Part shown: one piece after another, positions 19,479 to 27,935 of the stretch
How positions within the stretch are numbered: the first letter of the stretch is position 1
Layout of the letters: every line of letters begins with the position of its first letter
Origin: Gemmatimonadaceae bacterium
GTDB taxonomy: Bacteria; Gemmatimonadota; Gemmatimonadetes; Gemmatimonadales; Gemmatimonadaceae
NCBI GenBank assembly: GCA_037721215.1
Contig: JBBJNV010000030.1
Coordinates: forward strand, 1 to 40,530
Direction: 5' to 3'
DNA: 40,530 nt
Program-made: the position numbers and the translations under genes
Notes under the pieces: generated by a model
The model's database searches: none
Told to the model about the DNA's origin: nothing
What the model saw: only the letters and a program-made list of their open reading frames with translations

Positions 19479-20672
19479 ATGATGAGACGGCTTAACAACG
19501 CGTGGCGGGTGTGCGGATCATCGGGCGTTGCTGTTCTGTTCGCGGGGTGCACGGGGCAGACCGCTGTGCCGGAACCGGCCGCCACGGCCATCGCATCGAG
19601 CCAGGCACCGATGGACCAGGTTCGGCGAGGCAGGGCAGCCGTCCTGTCGAGCGCATGCGGAGACTGCCACGGACCTGGCGTGTCGAACCCGTCGCGTGCC
19701 GGCTGGCTTGCGGGTTGGGCGAGTCCGCAACAGGATATGCCCGTGGGGCCTTTCATGACCCGGCCGCGCAATCTCACGCCAGACAACGCCACTGGTACTG
19801 GGCATTACACCGAGCGCCAGATCTTCAACGCATTGCGCTACGGGCTTCGGCCCAGCGCAACGCCTGACCTCGAGATTACCTCGAGCACTCCCGGCCAGGG
19901 CAACCACCCCGCAAAACCGAACTACCTCGCTCCGACCATGCCGTGGCTGGAGTGGAGGCACAAACCCGATGAGGAGCTGCGCGCAATTGCTGCATATCTC
20001 AAGCGTGGTCTCGCACCAGTCACGAACAAGGTGCAGGACAGTCAGGCGCCTCCGGATCTCTGGGCAAGCGAGTTCACGGTTGCCAAACATGGTCCTTATC
20101 CCGCACTCCCGTTCCCCACAGCGAACGAGGCGGCAGGCCGTGGGGATCAGGCAAAGGTGACCCGGGGTCGAGCGGTATTAATCAAGAGTGGTTGTGGGGG
20201 TTGCCACGGTGGCGGGGGAAATCCGGCCGCCACTGGATGGCTTGCAGGGATCAAAGACTCGACCGGCGATTTCGCGATTGGTCCCTGGAAGACCCGGCCA
20301 CGCAATCTCACTCCTGACAACACGACGGGGATGGGGCGCTTCAGCGAGCGGCAGATCTTCAACTCGCTGCGATACGGGCTTCGCCCGGGAGAAACGCCTG
20401 ATGTGGAGATCACTTCGACCACACCCGGCCAGGGCAACTTCCCGGCGGTTCCCAAATATCTCGCGGTGCCCATGCCGTGGCCCTCGTGGCGCCACATGGC
20501 TGACGAAGACCTTTGGGCTATCGCAGCCTACCTCAAACACGGCGTCAAGCCAGTTAGCAACCGAGTCGCGGACAGTGAGGGGCCGCCAGACTTCTGGGCC
20601 GGCGAATATACCGTTGCGAAAATCGGAACTTATCCCGCGCAACCGTTTCCAAGCGTGAACGAACGGAAGTGA
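19479..20672 (+). CDS. lipoprotein with two tandem cytochrome c domains
   Basis: A 397-residue predicted lipoprotein (lipobox VLFAGC, Cys24). Two homologous halves follow, each with a haem c site (CGDCH at 60-64; CGGCH at 239-243), GWLAG, the block RPRNLTPDN and the run ERQIFNALRYGLRP or its near copy, a probable axial Met in PTMPW or VPMPW, and a shared end (AIAAYLK). The offset between halves is 179 residues. I place the start at ATG 19479 (or 19482), behind the Shine-Dalgarno GGGAGG at 19469-19474; the ATG at 19461 overlaps the oxidase stop but precedes that site. The gene is coupled to the multicopper oxidase, so electron transfer between the two in the periplasm is likely (inference). 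It resembles the c-type subunits of membrane-bound dehydrogenases only loosely. Confidence 0.88.
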   Translation: MMRRLNNAWRVCGSSGVAVLFAGCTGQTAVPEPAATAIASSQAPMDQVRRGRAAVLSSACGDCHGPGVSNPSRAGWLAGWASPQQDMPVGPFMTRPRNLTPDNATGTGHYTERQIFNALRYGLRPSATPDLEITSSTPGQGNHPAKPNYLAPTMPWLEWRHKPDEELRAIAAYLKRGLAPVTNKVQDSQAPPDLWASEFTVAKHGPYPALPFPTANEAAGRGDQAKVTRGRAVLIKSGCGGCHGGGGNPAATGWLAGIKDSTGDFAIGPWKTRPRNLTPDNTTGMGRFSERQIFNSLRYGLRPGETPDVEITSTTPGQGNFPAVPKYLAVPMPWPSWRHMADEDLWAIAAYLKHGVKPVSNRVADSEGPPDFWAGEYTVAKIGTYPAQPFPSVNERK

Positions 20673-20690
20673 ACCGAAGTCGATGAGGTG

Positions 20691-20741
20691 ATGGCTGGAG
20701 CCGCATGCGTCGTACGCAGTTTCGGCATGCGGCGCCATTTT
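20691..20741 (+). terminator. long stem-loop after tandem cytochrome gene
   Basis: GCCGCATGC (20700-20708) pairs perfectly with GCATGCGGC (20725-20733). ATGGC (20691-20695) and GCCAT (20734-20738) extend the stem across a 4-nt bulge, and TTTT ends at 20741. It lies between two convergent genes, 18 bases after the cytochrome stop. This is the best terminator candidate of the convergent junctions in the window. Confidence 0.6.
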
Positions 20742-20757
20742 GCTGCGAGAGGTTGTG

Positions 20758-21630
20758 CTACCTGCCCGGCGTCCTGGCCGGAAACGGACTGCTACCGCGC
20801 CCCTTGCCCGCATTGGCGAGCCTCCAGTTCTCGAACGAGAGCTCGAATGTCGTTCGCACCAGGGAAATGCCCCCTGGCTCGCTCGCGGCGAGAAGCCGAC
20901 CCGAAGCATCCACCCACGCTGTGATAGGCGCTTCGGGCGTGGTGATTCGCCATCCGCGCACAGACGCCTGACGCGCTCTCACCCAGCGGCCGGTCGGGGA
21001 GTGAAATCTGGCGCTGTCGGAGACGAGAAAAAGCGAATCGGCCTCAATTCGCATGGTGACGTCACGAATGCGGCGCGAGACCGGGTCGAAGATCGCGACC
21101 TGCGCCGTGTCGCCAATGCGCGGTGTACCACGCAGCAACAGCGGAAGTGGTGACATCGTCGGCACAAATAGCGCCCGTGAGACGATCATCTCCTGAGTAA
21201 TGGCGCGATCGCCTTCATTTTTGGAGGTCAGGAGGAGAGTATTATCCTCCCCTTTCTGCATCACGCCCCGGAGGGCAAGAGGAGCGAGATCGCCGGTCGC
21301 GCGAACGTTGAAGTCGCGGAGCCTCAACCCTCTCGTGAAGCTCGCTTCCGATCGTGCCTCGAGTCGCAATGTATCGGGCCCGACCGGCACCGCGCCACGG
21401 AGAAAATCGCTCGACAGGATCATCGACGTAGTCGTGTCGATTGCCGAGGACGCTGCGCCCACCTGATTCCCGTTCTGCTCCAAGATGTAATACCATGTTG
21501 CCGGCGAAATGCGGAGCGCGGCCTCGGCGAGAATCTGCTCGGGGGTACGCAGCGTGTTGCGGCGGTAGAGCCACCCAATACCGACGGCCCAGATTGCGAG
21601 AACTGCCAGCGCTATAACGCGTCGATTCAC
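20758..21630 (-). CDS. membrane-anchored protein of unknown function
   Basis: A 290-residue protein that I cannot assign. The GTG at 21630 is chosen because it overlaps the cutA stop (GTGA, 21627-21630) and begins a basic N-terminus followed by one membrane helix (residues 5-20, VIALAVLAIWAVGIGWLY). The longer frame from 21765 lies over cutA. The remaining part is predicted to face the periplasm and is rich in beta-strand patterns, including TWYYILEQNGNQVGAASSAI, DTAQVAIFDPVSR and a final VDASGRLLAASE. This reminds me of proteins with a secreted beta-sandwich found beside transglutaminase-like domains, but the catalytic triad of those is not visible. Treat as hypothetical. Confidence 0.7.
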   Translation of the reverse strand: MNRRVIALAVLAIWAVGIGWLYRRNTLRTPEQILAEAALRISPATWYYILEQNGNQVGAASSAIDTTTSMILSSDFLRGAVPVGPDTLRLEARSEASFTRGLRLRDFNVRATGDLAPLALRGVMQKGEDNTLLLTSKNEGDRAITQEMIVSRALFVPTMSPLPLLLRGTPRIGDTAQVAIFDPVSRRIRDVTMRIEADSLFLVSDSARFHSPTGRWVRARQASVRGWRITTPEAPITAWVDASGRLLAASEPGGISLVRTTFELSFENWRLANAGKGRGSSPFPARTPGR

Positions 21631-21962
21631 GCGAGCGTCAAGCTGGTTTCGCTGTTTATCCAGCCGAGGTAGCGTTCGAGGCCTCCAGTGACTGGGATGG
21701 CGAGCAGCTCGGGCACCTTGTAGGGATGAAGCTCGGCGAACGCGCGCCGCAGACCTTCGATGCATCCGGACCGCGTCTTGAGCATGACAACCGCTTCTTC
21801 CTCGTCGGCAATCTTGCCTTCCCAGCGGTAAATAGAACGAGCACCGCCCGTCACCGTTCCGCAGGCGATAAGCCGCCGGTCGAGGAGCGCGCGAATGAGT
21901 GCGACCGCTTCGTCAGTGGTCGCGATGGTGGTGAGAACTACGACTGCATCGGTGTGCGACAA
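21627..21962 (-). CDS. cutA: CutA divalent-cation tolerance family protein
   Basis: A 111-residue member of the CutA1 family, small trimeric cytosolic proteins linked to divalent metal tolerance, with an uncertain biochemical role. The conserved blocks are LLDRRLIACGTVTGGARSIY, RWEGKIADEEEAVVMLKT, and HPYKVPELLAIPV with GLERYLGWI at the end. The start appears to be TTG at 21962 (peptide MSHTDAVVVLTT), because no in-frame ATG or GTG gives a full N-terminal strand. Its stop is interleaved with the start of the downstream membrane protein (GTGA), so the two are co-translated. Confidence 0.92.
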   Translation of the reverse strand: MSHTDAVVVLTTIATTDEAVALIRALLDRRLIACGTVTGGARSIYRWEGKIADEEEAVVMLKTRSGCIEGLRRAFAELHPYKVPELLAIPVTGGLERYLGWINSETSLTLA

Positions 21963-22148
21963 GCGGGTGCCCCGGAAAAAAGTCTGGTCAAGATAATACC
22001 GCGGCTGATGGTTGGCTGGCGGAATTTGCTCGCTTCCCTACATTGGACTGCCGAGGACTAACCAGCTTCGCGACCAGCCGGAGCCACCTCCGGTAACATA
22101 GGATGCAGGGTGGAGAGAATCGCGGCAAAATCGGCATCGGACGGGGAC

Positions 22149-23117
22149 ATGATACCAACGTCAGTTCGCATATGTTGTGGCCTCGTCGTAGCGCTATCGG
22201 CCTGCGCGCCATCGCCTCGCACGACCCCTGAACCGCTTTTGTCTCCAGGGGTGGAGGCAATCTCATTCCTTGGCGATTCTCTTCGCACTTTCCCGCTGGC
22301 GGCCGATACGCGCGCGCGTTACGAAGCACTGCTCGCGGAGGCGCGTGCATCATCCGACCGTGCGCCAACAAATGCCGATTCCATCGTGTGGCTCGGCCGG
22401 CGCCTTGCGTACCTCGGCCGCATTCGCGAGGCAATCGGCGTTTACACTCGCGGGATCGCCATCCATCCAGACAATGCGTGGCTGTATCGTCACCGCGGGC
22501 ACCGGTACATTACGGTGCGCGGCCTTCCCCGCGCCATCGCCGATTTCGAACGCGCGGCCGACCTCGTTCGCGGCGCACCTGACCAGATCGAGCCCGACGG
22601 GCAGCCGAACGCGCGCAACACGCCGATAGGCACCCTTCACTCGAACATCGACTATCACCTCGCGCTCGCGTATTACCTCTCCGGCGATTTTGCACGCGCC
22701 CTTCCCGTGTACCAGCGCGAGCTTGCCGGCCGAATCAACGACGACCGCCGCGTGTCGATCGCGCACTGGTATTACATGGCGCTCCGCCGGCTCGGCCGCG
22801 TCGATGAGGCCGCTCGTATTCTCGTGCCGATCAGCCGTGAGATGAAAGTGATCGAGAACGAGACATACCTGCGTCTGCTTCTGATGTACAAGGGCGAGCT
22901 TCCCGCGGATTCGGTGCTCTCCATGAATGCTTCCGGCGAAATGTCTGTCACCGACGCGACCGCGGCCTACGGCATCGGGAACTGGCATCTATATAACGGA
23001 CGCGCGGCTGAGGCGGAGCGGATTTTCGGGCGGATACTTGCCGGTGGCCAATGGGGCGCATTCGGATATATCGCGGCGGAGGCGGACCTCGCGCGCATGC
23101 GGTCAGGTTTACGATGA
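22149..23117 (+). CDS. TPR-repeat lipoprotein
   Basis: A 322-residue protein. The ATG at 22149 (upstream GGGGAC is a weak Shine-Dalgarno) is preferred over 22110 because it gives a lipoprotein leader, with a lipobox ending LSAC and Cys19. Helical TPR-type repeats follow: IREAIGVYTRGIAIHPDNAW, LPRAIADFERAADLV, a third with DYHLALAYYLSGDFARALPV and two more towards the C-terminus (YGIGNWHLYNGRAAEAERIF). It is likely a lipid-anchored scaffold of the periplasm or outer membrane. The partner is unknown. A GC-rich inverted repeat (CCGGAG/CTCCGG, 22078-22093) lies upstream. Confidence 0.85.
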   Translation: MIPTSVRICCGLVVALSACAPSPRTTPEPLLSPGVEAISFLGDSLRTFPLAADTRARYEALLAEARASSDRAPTNADSIVWLGRRLAYLGRIREAIGVYTRGIAIHPDNAWLYRHRGHRYITVRGLPRAIADFERAADLVRGAPDQIEPDGQPNARNTPIGTLHSNIDYHLALAYYLSGDFARALPVYQRELAGRINDDRRVSIAHWYYMALRRLGRVDEAARILVPISREMKVIENETYLRLLLMYKGELPADSVLSMNASGEMSVTDATAAYGIGNWHLYNGRAAEAERIFGRILAGGQWGAFGYIAAEADLARMRSGLR

Positions 23118-23366
23118 ATTTGGTGGAAGGCGAAAAAAGCGAGTTTTTAGGTCGCCCAGAGTCCCGAACAGCCGTTTCGTCCCGCTAAGTCGTTTAGGTG
23201 GCGCAGCGCGCGGAGTCCGCTAAACCTGCGGACTTCGCATGTTCTTTCGCTAAAAATGGTTGATATTTCGCGAAATCCGCTGAGAATAGATGGGAATCGC
23301 GCCTGCAAAACCCGAATCCGCTGTGCCGCAAGGTTGTCTTCCAAAATCGTCGGCGTATGGTGAGTC
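23118..23366. other. 249-base intergenic region with hairpins
   Basis: No convincing gene. It contains two inverted repeats. GGCGA plus an A-run pairs with TTTTT and TCGCC (23129-23156), just after the TPR lipoprotein stop and possibly its terminator. A perfect 7-bp stem AGTCCGC/GCGGACT (23214-23234, 7-nt loop) follows. The right half presumably held the promoter of the receptor gene. I see no clear -35/-10 pair. Confidence 0.4.
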
Positions 23367-26129
23367 TTGTCTGATCCAAGGTCTATCCGCGGGGTGACCG
23401 CATTTTTTCTCGCCCTAATGGGCGCGATTTTTCCGCGGTCGAGTCCTGCGCAAGGCATCACGGGTGCATCGGTTCAGGGACGTATCGCGAGCGCTTCGGG
23501 AGCGGCAATGCCAGGGCGGCAGCGCGCTGTCAGTGAGCGGTCAACATTCACGGTTCAACGCGATTCAGATCGGCGGCGGTTCCAGCAACGATTTAGTAGG
23601 GATCAGTGCTACGCCCGGAGCAAGTGTGGGCGGAAAAATGATTTCGCTCGAAGCTCTGGAGGAGATTCGCGTCCTGGTCGCGCCCTTCGATGTAAGGCAG
23701 GGTGGATTCTCCGGCGGGCTGATCAACGCCGCGACGCGATCCGGAACAAATCAGCTTCGCGGGTCGGCATTCCTTTCTCATTCCCGTGCGGCGCTGGTTG
23801 GCCGGGACACGGCGGGCGCCAGTACGCCGACGTTCAATATTCTGCAATACGGATTGAGTCTCGGCGGGCCAATTCTCCGGGACCGTGCCCATTTTTTCGT
23901 TGTAGCCGACCTTCAGGCACGCGATGCAACGTTTGCCGGCCCGTCGACTGCCGATCCGTCAACAGGTATCAGCGACTCCACGGCAGCGCGCGCCAGGAAA
24001 GTATTCAGGGATACCTACGGATTCGACCCAGGGGGTAGCGAGTCGCCTGTAATCAACCAGCCAAACCGTAATATCTTCGTCAAGCTGTCGGCTCAACCCG
24101 CTCAAAATCACTGGCTTGAGCTTAGCCACAGCCGCGCCAATGCCAGCAGCTACGTGTTTAACCGGCTGGTTCGCAATCTGGAAGATCGGCAGGGCTGGCA
24201 GCTCTCCAATAGCGGCATCACGCAGCGGTCGAGCAGTGCGACCACGCGGCTGCGAGTGACCAGCGGTTTCGGCGAATTCACAAATGAACTCATCGCGAGC
24301 GCTGGAAGCATCGATGACAACCGGGATTCGCGCATCCGCACCCCCCTTTTCCTCGTGCAGGGCGATCTGTCTGGCAGGTACCTCGCGGCTGGTTCCGAAA
24401 AGAGCGCTCAGCGCACTGCCATCGAACAGCGCAGTATCGAGCTGACCGACAACGTGTCGTGGCACTACGGCAATCACATGATCACGGCTGGAACCCAGAA
24501 CCAGTTTCTCAGGGACAACTTCTTCCTGGGTGCCTGGGGGGTATGGACGTTTGCAAACGTCGGCGCACTTGAGCGTCGCGAGCCGTCGCGTTACGAGGTC
24601 GCACTCCCACTCCGCGAGGGAGGGCCACTCGCGGACTACTCTGCCAATCTGCTCGCAGGGTATCTCCAGGACAGGTGGAGCGTGACGCCACAGTTTACGC
24701 TGACAGGGGGACGAGGATCGACGTCCCCATCATGGATTCACCTCTTCGCAACCGGGCGCTCGCTAATAACGCACCCCTCGGCAATATCGACACGGGCGCG
24801 TTTCCATCGGGAAATCGTGTCATCTCGCCGAGGGTTGGATTCTCATGGCATAATCGAAGCTCGATGCTCCGGGGCGGGGTGGGTGGGTTTGCCGGCCGAC
24901 CACTTTTCGCGTGGCTTACGAATGCCTATGCAGGCACCGGGATGGAGCAGACTGTATTGATCTGTAATGCGCCCGGCACCGCGCCCGCGCCAACAACGGA
25001 CATTGCGCGGCTTCCACGAAATTGCATAAACACGCCCGCGGTGCCTGCCCCACCGCGAATCACATATTTTGCGTCAGACTTTCGCTTCCAGCAGGCCATC
25101 AAGTACGTGCTAGGCGTGGACCATCAGCTGGGCCTCGGTTTCACGACTTCGCTCGATGTGATTCATACGAGGACGAGAAATCACCTTCACGTGGGTGACG
25201 TGAATCTGGTAGAGCGTGGAGTTAATGCCGAAGGCCGGATGGTCTATGGAACGCTCTCGACTTCTCAGGGTGGTGTCGTCTCGCACCCAACCCGTGTCGA
25301 CAGTCTGAACTTCGGGCCGGTTTATCGCTTTGGCAATATCTCGGCCGACCGGTCGACCTCGGTTGCGGCAGAGGTCCAGAAGCACTGGACCGGCGGGGGG
25401 CAGTTGCAGTTTGGATACAGCTGGTCGCGGTCGGAAGACGTCATGAGTCTCTTGGGGTTTAACGGACTCGTAATCCTGACAACCAATCCCATCGACGGCT
25501 CCATCGCGAAACGCAACCTCCGTCGGTCGGCGCGGGACATCCCTCACAATCTTGTCGCCACGGCTGTTGTGCCCGTCCGCTACGGACTCACGGCATCGAT
25601 ATTTTTTCGCGCGCGCTCGGGAACCCCTTACGCCTATGTGAATAACGGTGACGCCAATGCCGACGGTACCCAGGGCAACGACCTTGCTTACATACCACAT
25701 GACGCGGCTGATGTCAGCCTGGCGAATCCGGCGGACTATGCGCTGCTGGATGCCTTCATAGACACCGAGTCATGCCTTCGGAATCAGCGCGGTCACATCA
25801 TGTCACGCAACTCGTGCCGCAATCCAGCCGTGCAAAGCCTCGACCTCCGACTTGCAAAGAGTTTTGGTACGCGAAGGGAAGAGAGGTTGGAGGTCAGCGC
25901 CGATGTTTTCAATCTTCCCAATCTGTTGAACCATGGCTCGGGGCTGGTGCGGGAGACGACCGGCCGGGAAGAGACGCAATTGCTGACGGTCGTTGGCTGG
26001 GACGGGGCCGCGAATCGCCCGCGGTATCGAATTCCCACGGCCAGCGGCCAACTCGCCGTGAGAAGGAACGGAATCGTGGTCGATGCGTCCCGGTGGAGAA
26101 TGCAGCTCGCCGCCAGATACAGCTTTTGA
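23367..26129 (+). pseudogene. Oar-like TonB-dependent receptor, broken by internal deletion and frame changes
   Basis: A remnant of a large outer-membrane receptor with an N-terminal carboxypeptidase-regulatory-like domain. A TTG at 23367 starts a secretion leader (FFLALMGAIFPRSSPAQG) and the first strand of that domain (VQGRIASASGAAMPG). At about 23517-23525 the sequence jumps directly, and in another frame, into the late plug domain (LSVSGQHSRFNAIQIGGG, then FDVRQGGFSGGLINAATRSG). Roughly 120 residues are missing there. The barrel continues to the G-run at 24706-24710, where the frame shifts again; one added G would restore LTGGTRIDVP. The last frame runs to the terminal aromatic motif (AARYSF). 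The receptor is thus probably non-functional, unless the assembly is wrong. Substrate unknown. Confidence 0.8.
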
Positions 26130-26161
26130 AGGATGTCGCGGGGCAGTTTCAGAATGCCAGA

Positions 26162-26201
26162 AGCCTGCGATCCGGCGTCTGCCGTTGCCAGATCGCAGGC
26201 T
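26162..26201. terminator. 11-bp perfect hairpin between convergent genes
   Basis: AGCCTGCGATC (26162-26172) pairs perfectly with GATCGCAGGCT (26191-26201). The loop contains a further CGGC/GCCG pairing. It lies 32 bases after the receptor stop and 61 bases from the minus-strand beta-helix gene stop. No T-tract follows on either side, so the terminator role is inferred from position. Confidence 0.5.
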
Positions 26202-26262
26202 CCACTCACCATCTAAAGTCCTTTATATCACCCGAATGGGTAGCCCTCGAGTGATTTGATTG

Positions 26263-27789
26263 TCATGGCGGGCAATTTCGCGCGGCATCGTAGGCTACGC
26301 GGGAGCCATTCGGCATCGTTTGCCCATCGACAAGCAGCGTGTTCCCATTCCCTGCAGGATGAGCGAACCACGCATCTTTCCAATCGAGGTCTCCACCCAA
26401 CTTGAGAGAATAAGTGGAATTGCGGAGGTACGCACTGCTCTGAAAACCAGCCGACGAGGCTACGCCGAGGCCCGTCGAGTTCCTGGCGAAAGAAACGAGC
26501 AGGTTATTCTGACAACTGCCACTGATCGTGTTGCCCTGTAGTGTAACATCGATGTCGCCCCTGAGAGCTGTATTGGCAACAGGGAAGGCCGCTTCGACCA
26601 TTACCCCGAATGTGTTGTTGACGAAAGTGTTGTCGCGTGCAGTCACCCGTGAAGATCCGATTACATCAGGTGCACCGGGTCCCACTCCCCCGACCCGAAG
26701 CCCTGCCCCCACCGGTTTCTGCTGGTGATTTCGAACTTCGTTGTTGATCACAGTGGCTGTAACGGTGGCCGTGGCCGGAAGTACGAGCGGCTCAACGATT
26801 GCAGGAACGCGGTAAAAACCCATTGGCAGAACAATGATGCCAGGGATGCCACCCGGTCCTATCAGCCGGTTGCCGGATACCTGATAATCGCCGGGGCCGT
26901 CGAGGCAGATCCCGCACGATCCGCCGCGGCCGCTGAAGTAGTTCTTGTCCACGCGTCCGCTGGCTGCCTGCAAATGTATCGGTTCGCTGAATCCTCCCTC
27001 GAACCGATTGCCCTGGATCACGAGATCCTGTGCCCGCAATGCGATCACCCCCTTTCCGGCGGGTACAGCATCAGCGCTGCCATTGCCTGACTGGAAAACG
27101 AAGCCTTCGATAACAATCCCATGGCCCTTGGGACCATCGGGGTGCGCGTTGACGATTATCATCGGTTCAATGAGGTGACTCTGAGGTCCGGTAGTCCCCC
27201 TTTCAACTGCAAGGCCGGGACTCGCGACGAGTGTTGTAACTTCAGCCGCTTCGCCCGTACCGGTCGCCCTTCCGCCGGCGTCAATCTGCATCTTGAAGGA
27301 TCCCTGCAGCGTTATACCGGGAACGTCGAAAACCAGCGGGAAGCGCTCGAAAGCAGGGTCTGATGACTCCTTTGTGCTTCCCTGAAAAACTCCCGGGCCT
27401 ACCGCGATGGTGATCCGACAGGATGCAAGCGCACCTTCGTTCCGCGCCAGGCGAATGGTGCGTGCCGCCGCAATCGCATCGCCGATGCGGGTAAAGCGGT
27501 TGGAGTCGGGAATCGCGCTGGCCTGCTTGTCCACAACCAGGCGGGTAACGTAGTCACCGTGGCTTCGATGGGTCGAAAGCTCTGAAGAATAAATCTCGAG
27601 AAGGCTTCCGGTCGTGCCCGAGAGGTGGCACACGGTGAGCTGGTCTCCTGTCGGGCCGACGGGCTCGCTGCACGAAACCACTGCTGCGGTGACGATCGCC
27701 GAGCAAAGCACTGCGACTACCTTTCCTGGGCGGGCGTTGAAGGTTGGGGGAGAAGGGGCAGGTGAGTAAGGAGCAGGCGGATGATTCAA
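26263..27789 (-). CDS. secreted right-handed beta-helix lipoprotein
   Basis: A 508-residue protein with a late lipobox-like VVSC (Cys40) after a hydrophobic stretch (VVAVLCSAIVTAAVV). Just after it comes VCHLSGTTGSLLEIYSSELS followed by HRSHGDY, the CHxxG...HxxHGD segment found in many secreted bacterial proteins. The remainder has the short repeating turns of a parallel beta-helix (GHGIVIEGFVFQSGNG, DLVIQGNRFEGGF, GDYQVSGNRLIG, VTARDNTFVNNTFG, VTLQGNTISGSC), as in NosD or pectate-lyase-like proteins. It is probably a surface or periplasmic protein that binds polysaccharide, but catalytic residues cannot be assigned. The start at 27789 is a proline-rich stretch before the hydrophobic core; a shorter start is possible. 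It follows the regulator gene on the same strand with a 146-base gap. Confidence 0.8.
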   Translation of the reverse strand: MNHPPAPYSPAPSPPTFNARPGKVVAVLCSAIVTAAVVSCSEPVGPTGDQLTVCHLSGTTGSLLEIYSSELSTHRSHGDYVTRLVVDKQASAIPDSNRFTRIGDAIAAARTIRLARNEGALASCRITIAVGPGVFQGSTKESSDPAFERFPLVFDVPGITLQGSFKMQIDAGGRATGTGEAAEVTTLVASPGLAVERGTTGPQSHLIEPMIIVNAHPDGPKGHGIVIEGFVFQSGNGSADAVPAGKGVIALRAQDLVIQGNRFEGGFSEPIHLQAASGRVDKNYFSGRGGSCGICLDGPGDYQVSGNRLIGPGGIPGIIVLPMGFYRVPAIVEPLVLPATATVTATVINNEVRNHQQKPVGAGLRVGGVGPGAPDVIGSSRVTARDNTFVNNTFGVMVEAAFPVANTALRGDIDVTLQGNTISGSCQNNLLVSFARNSTGLGVASSAGFQSSAYLRNSTYSLKLGGDLDWKDAWFAHPAGNGNTLLVDGQTMPNGSRVAYDAARNCPP

Positions 27790-27935
27790 AGGGCTCTCGC
27801 AGAAAAAGGATAAGCCGAATGTGGCGTGGCCGGGTGATTTGCCCGTGATTCTGCCGTCCTACGGGTGTTTTCCCCTCGAAGTATCTATTGCATCGGGGTT
27901 AAGCAAGCATCCCGGCGGCGGTTCCAGGGTCGACT

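Noticed and set aside
22350-22988. 212-residue minus-strand open frame
   Set aside because: Antisense to the TPR lipoprotein; no recognisable features.
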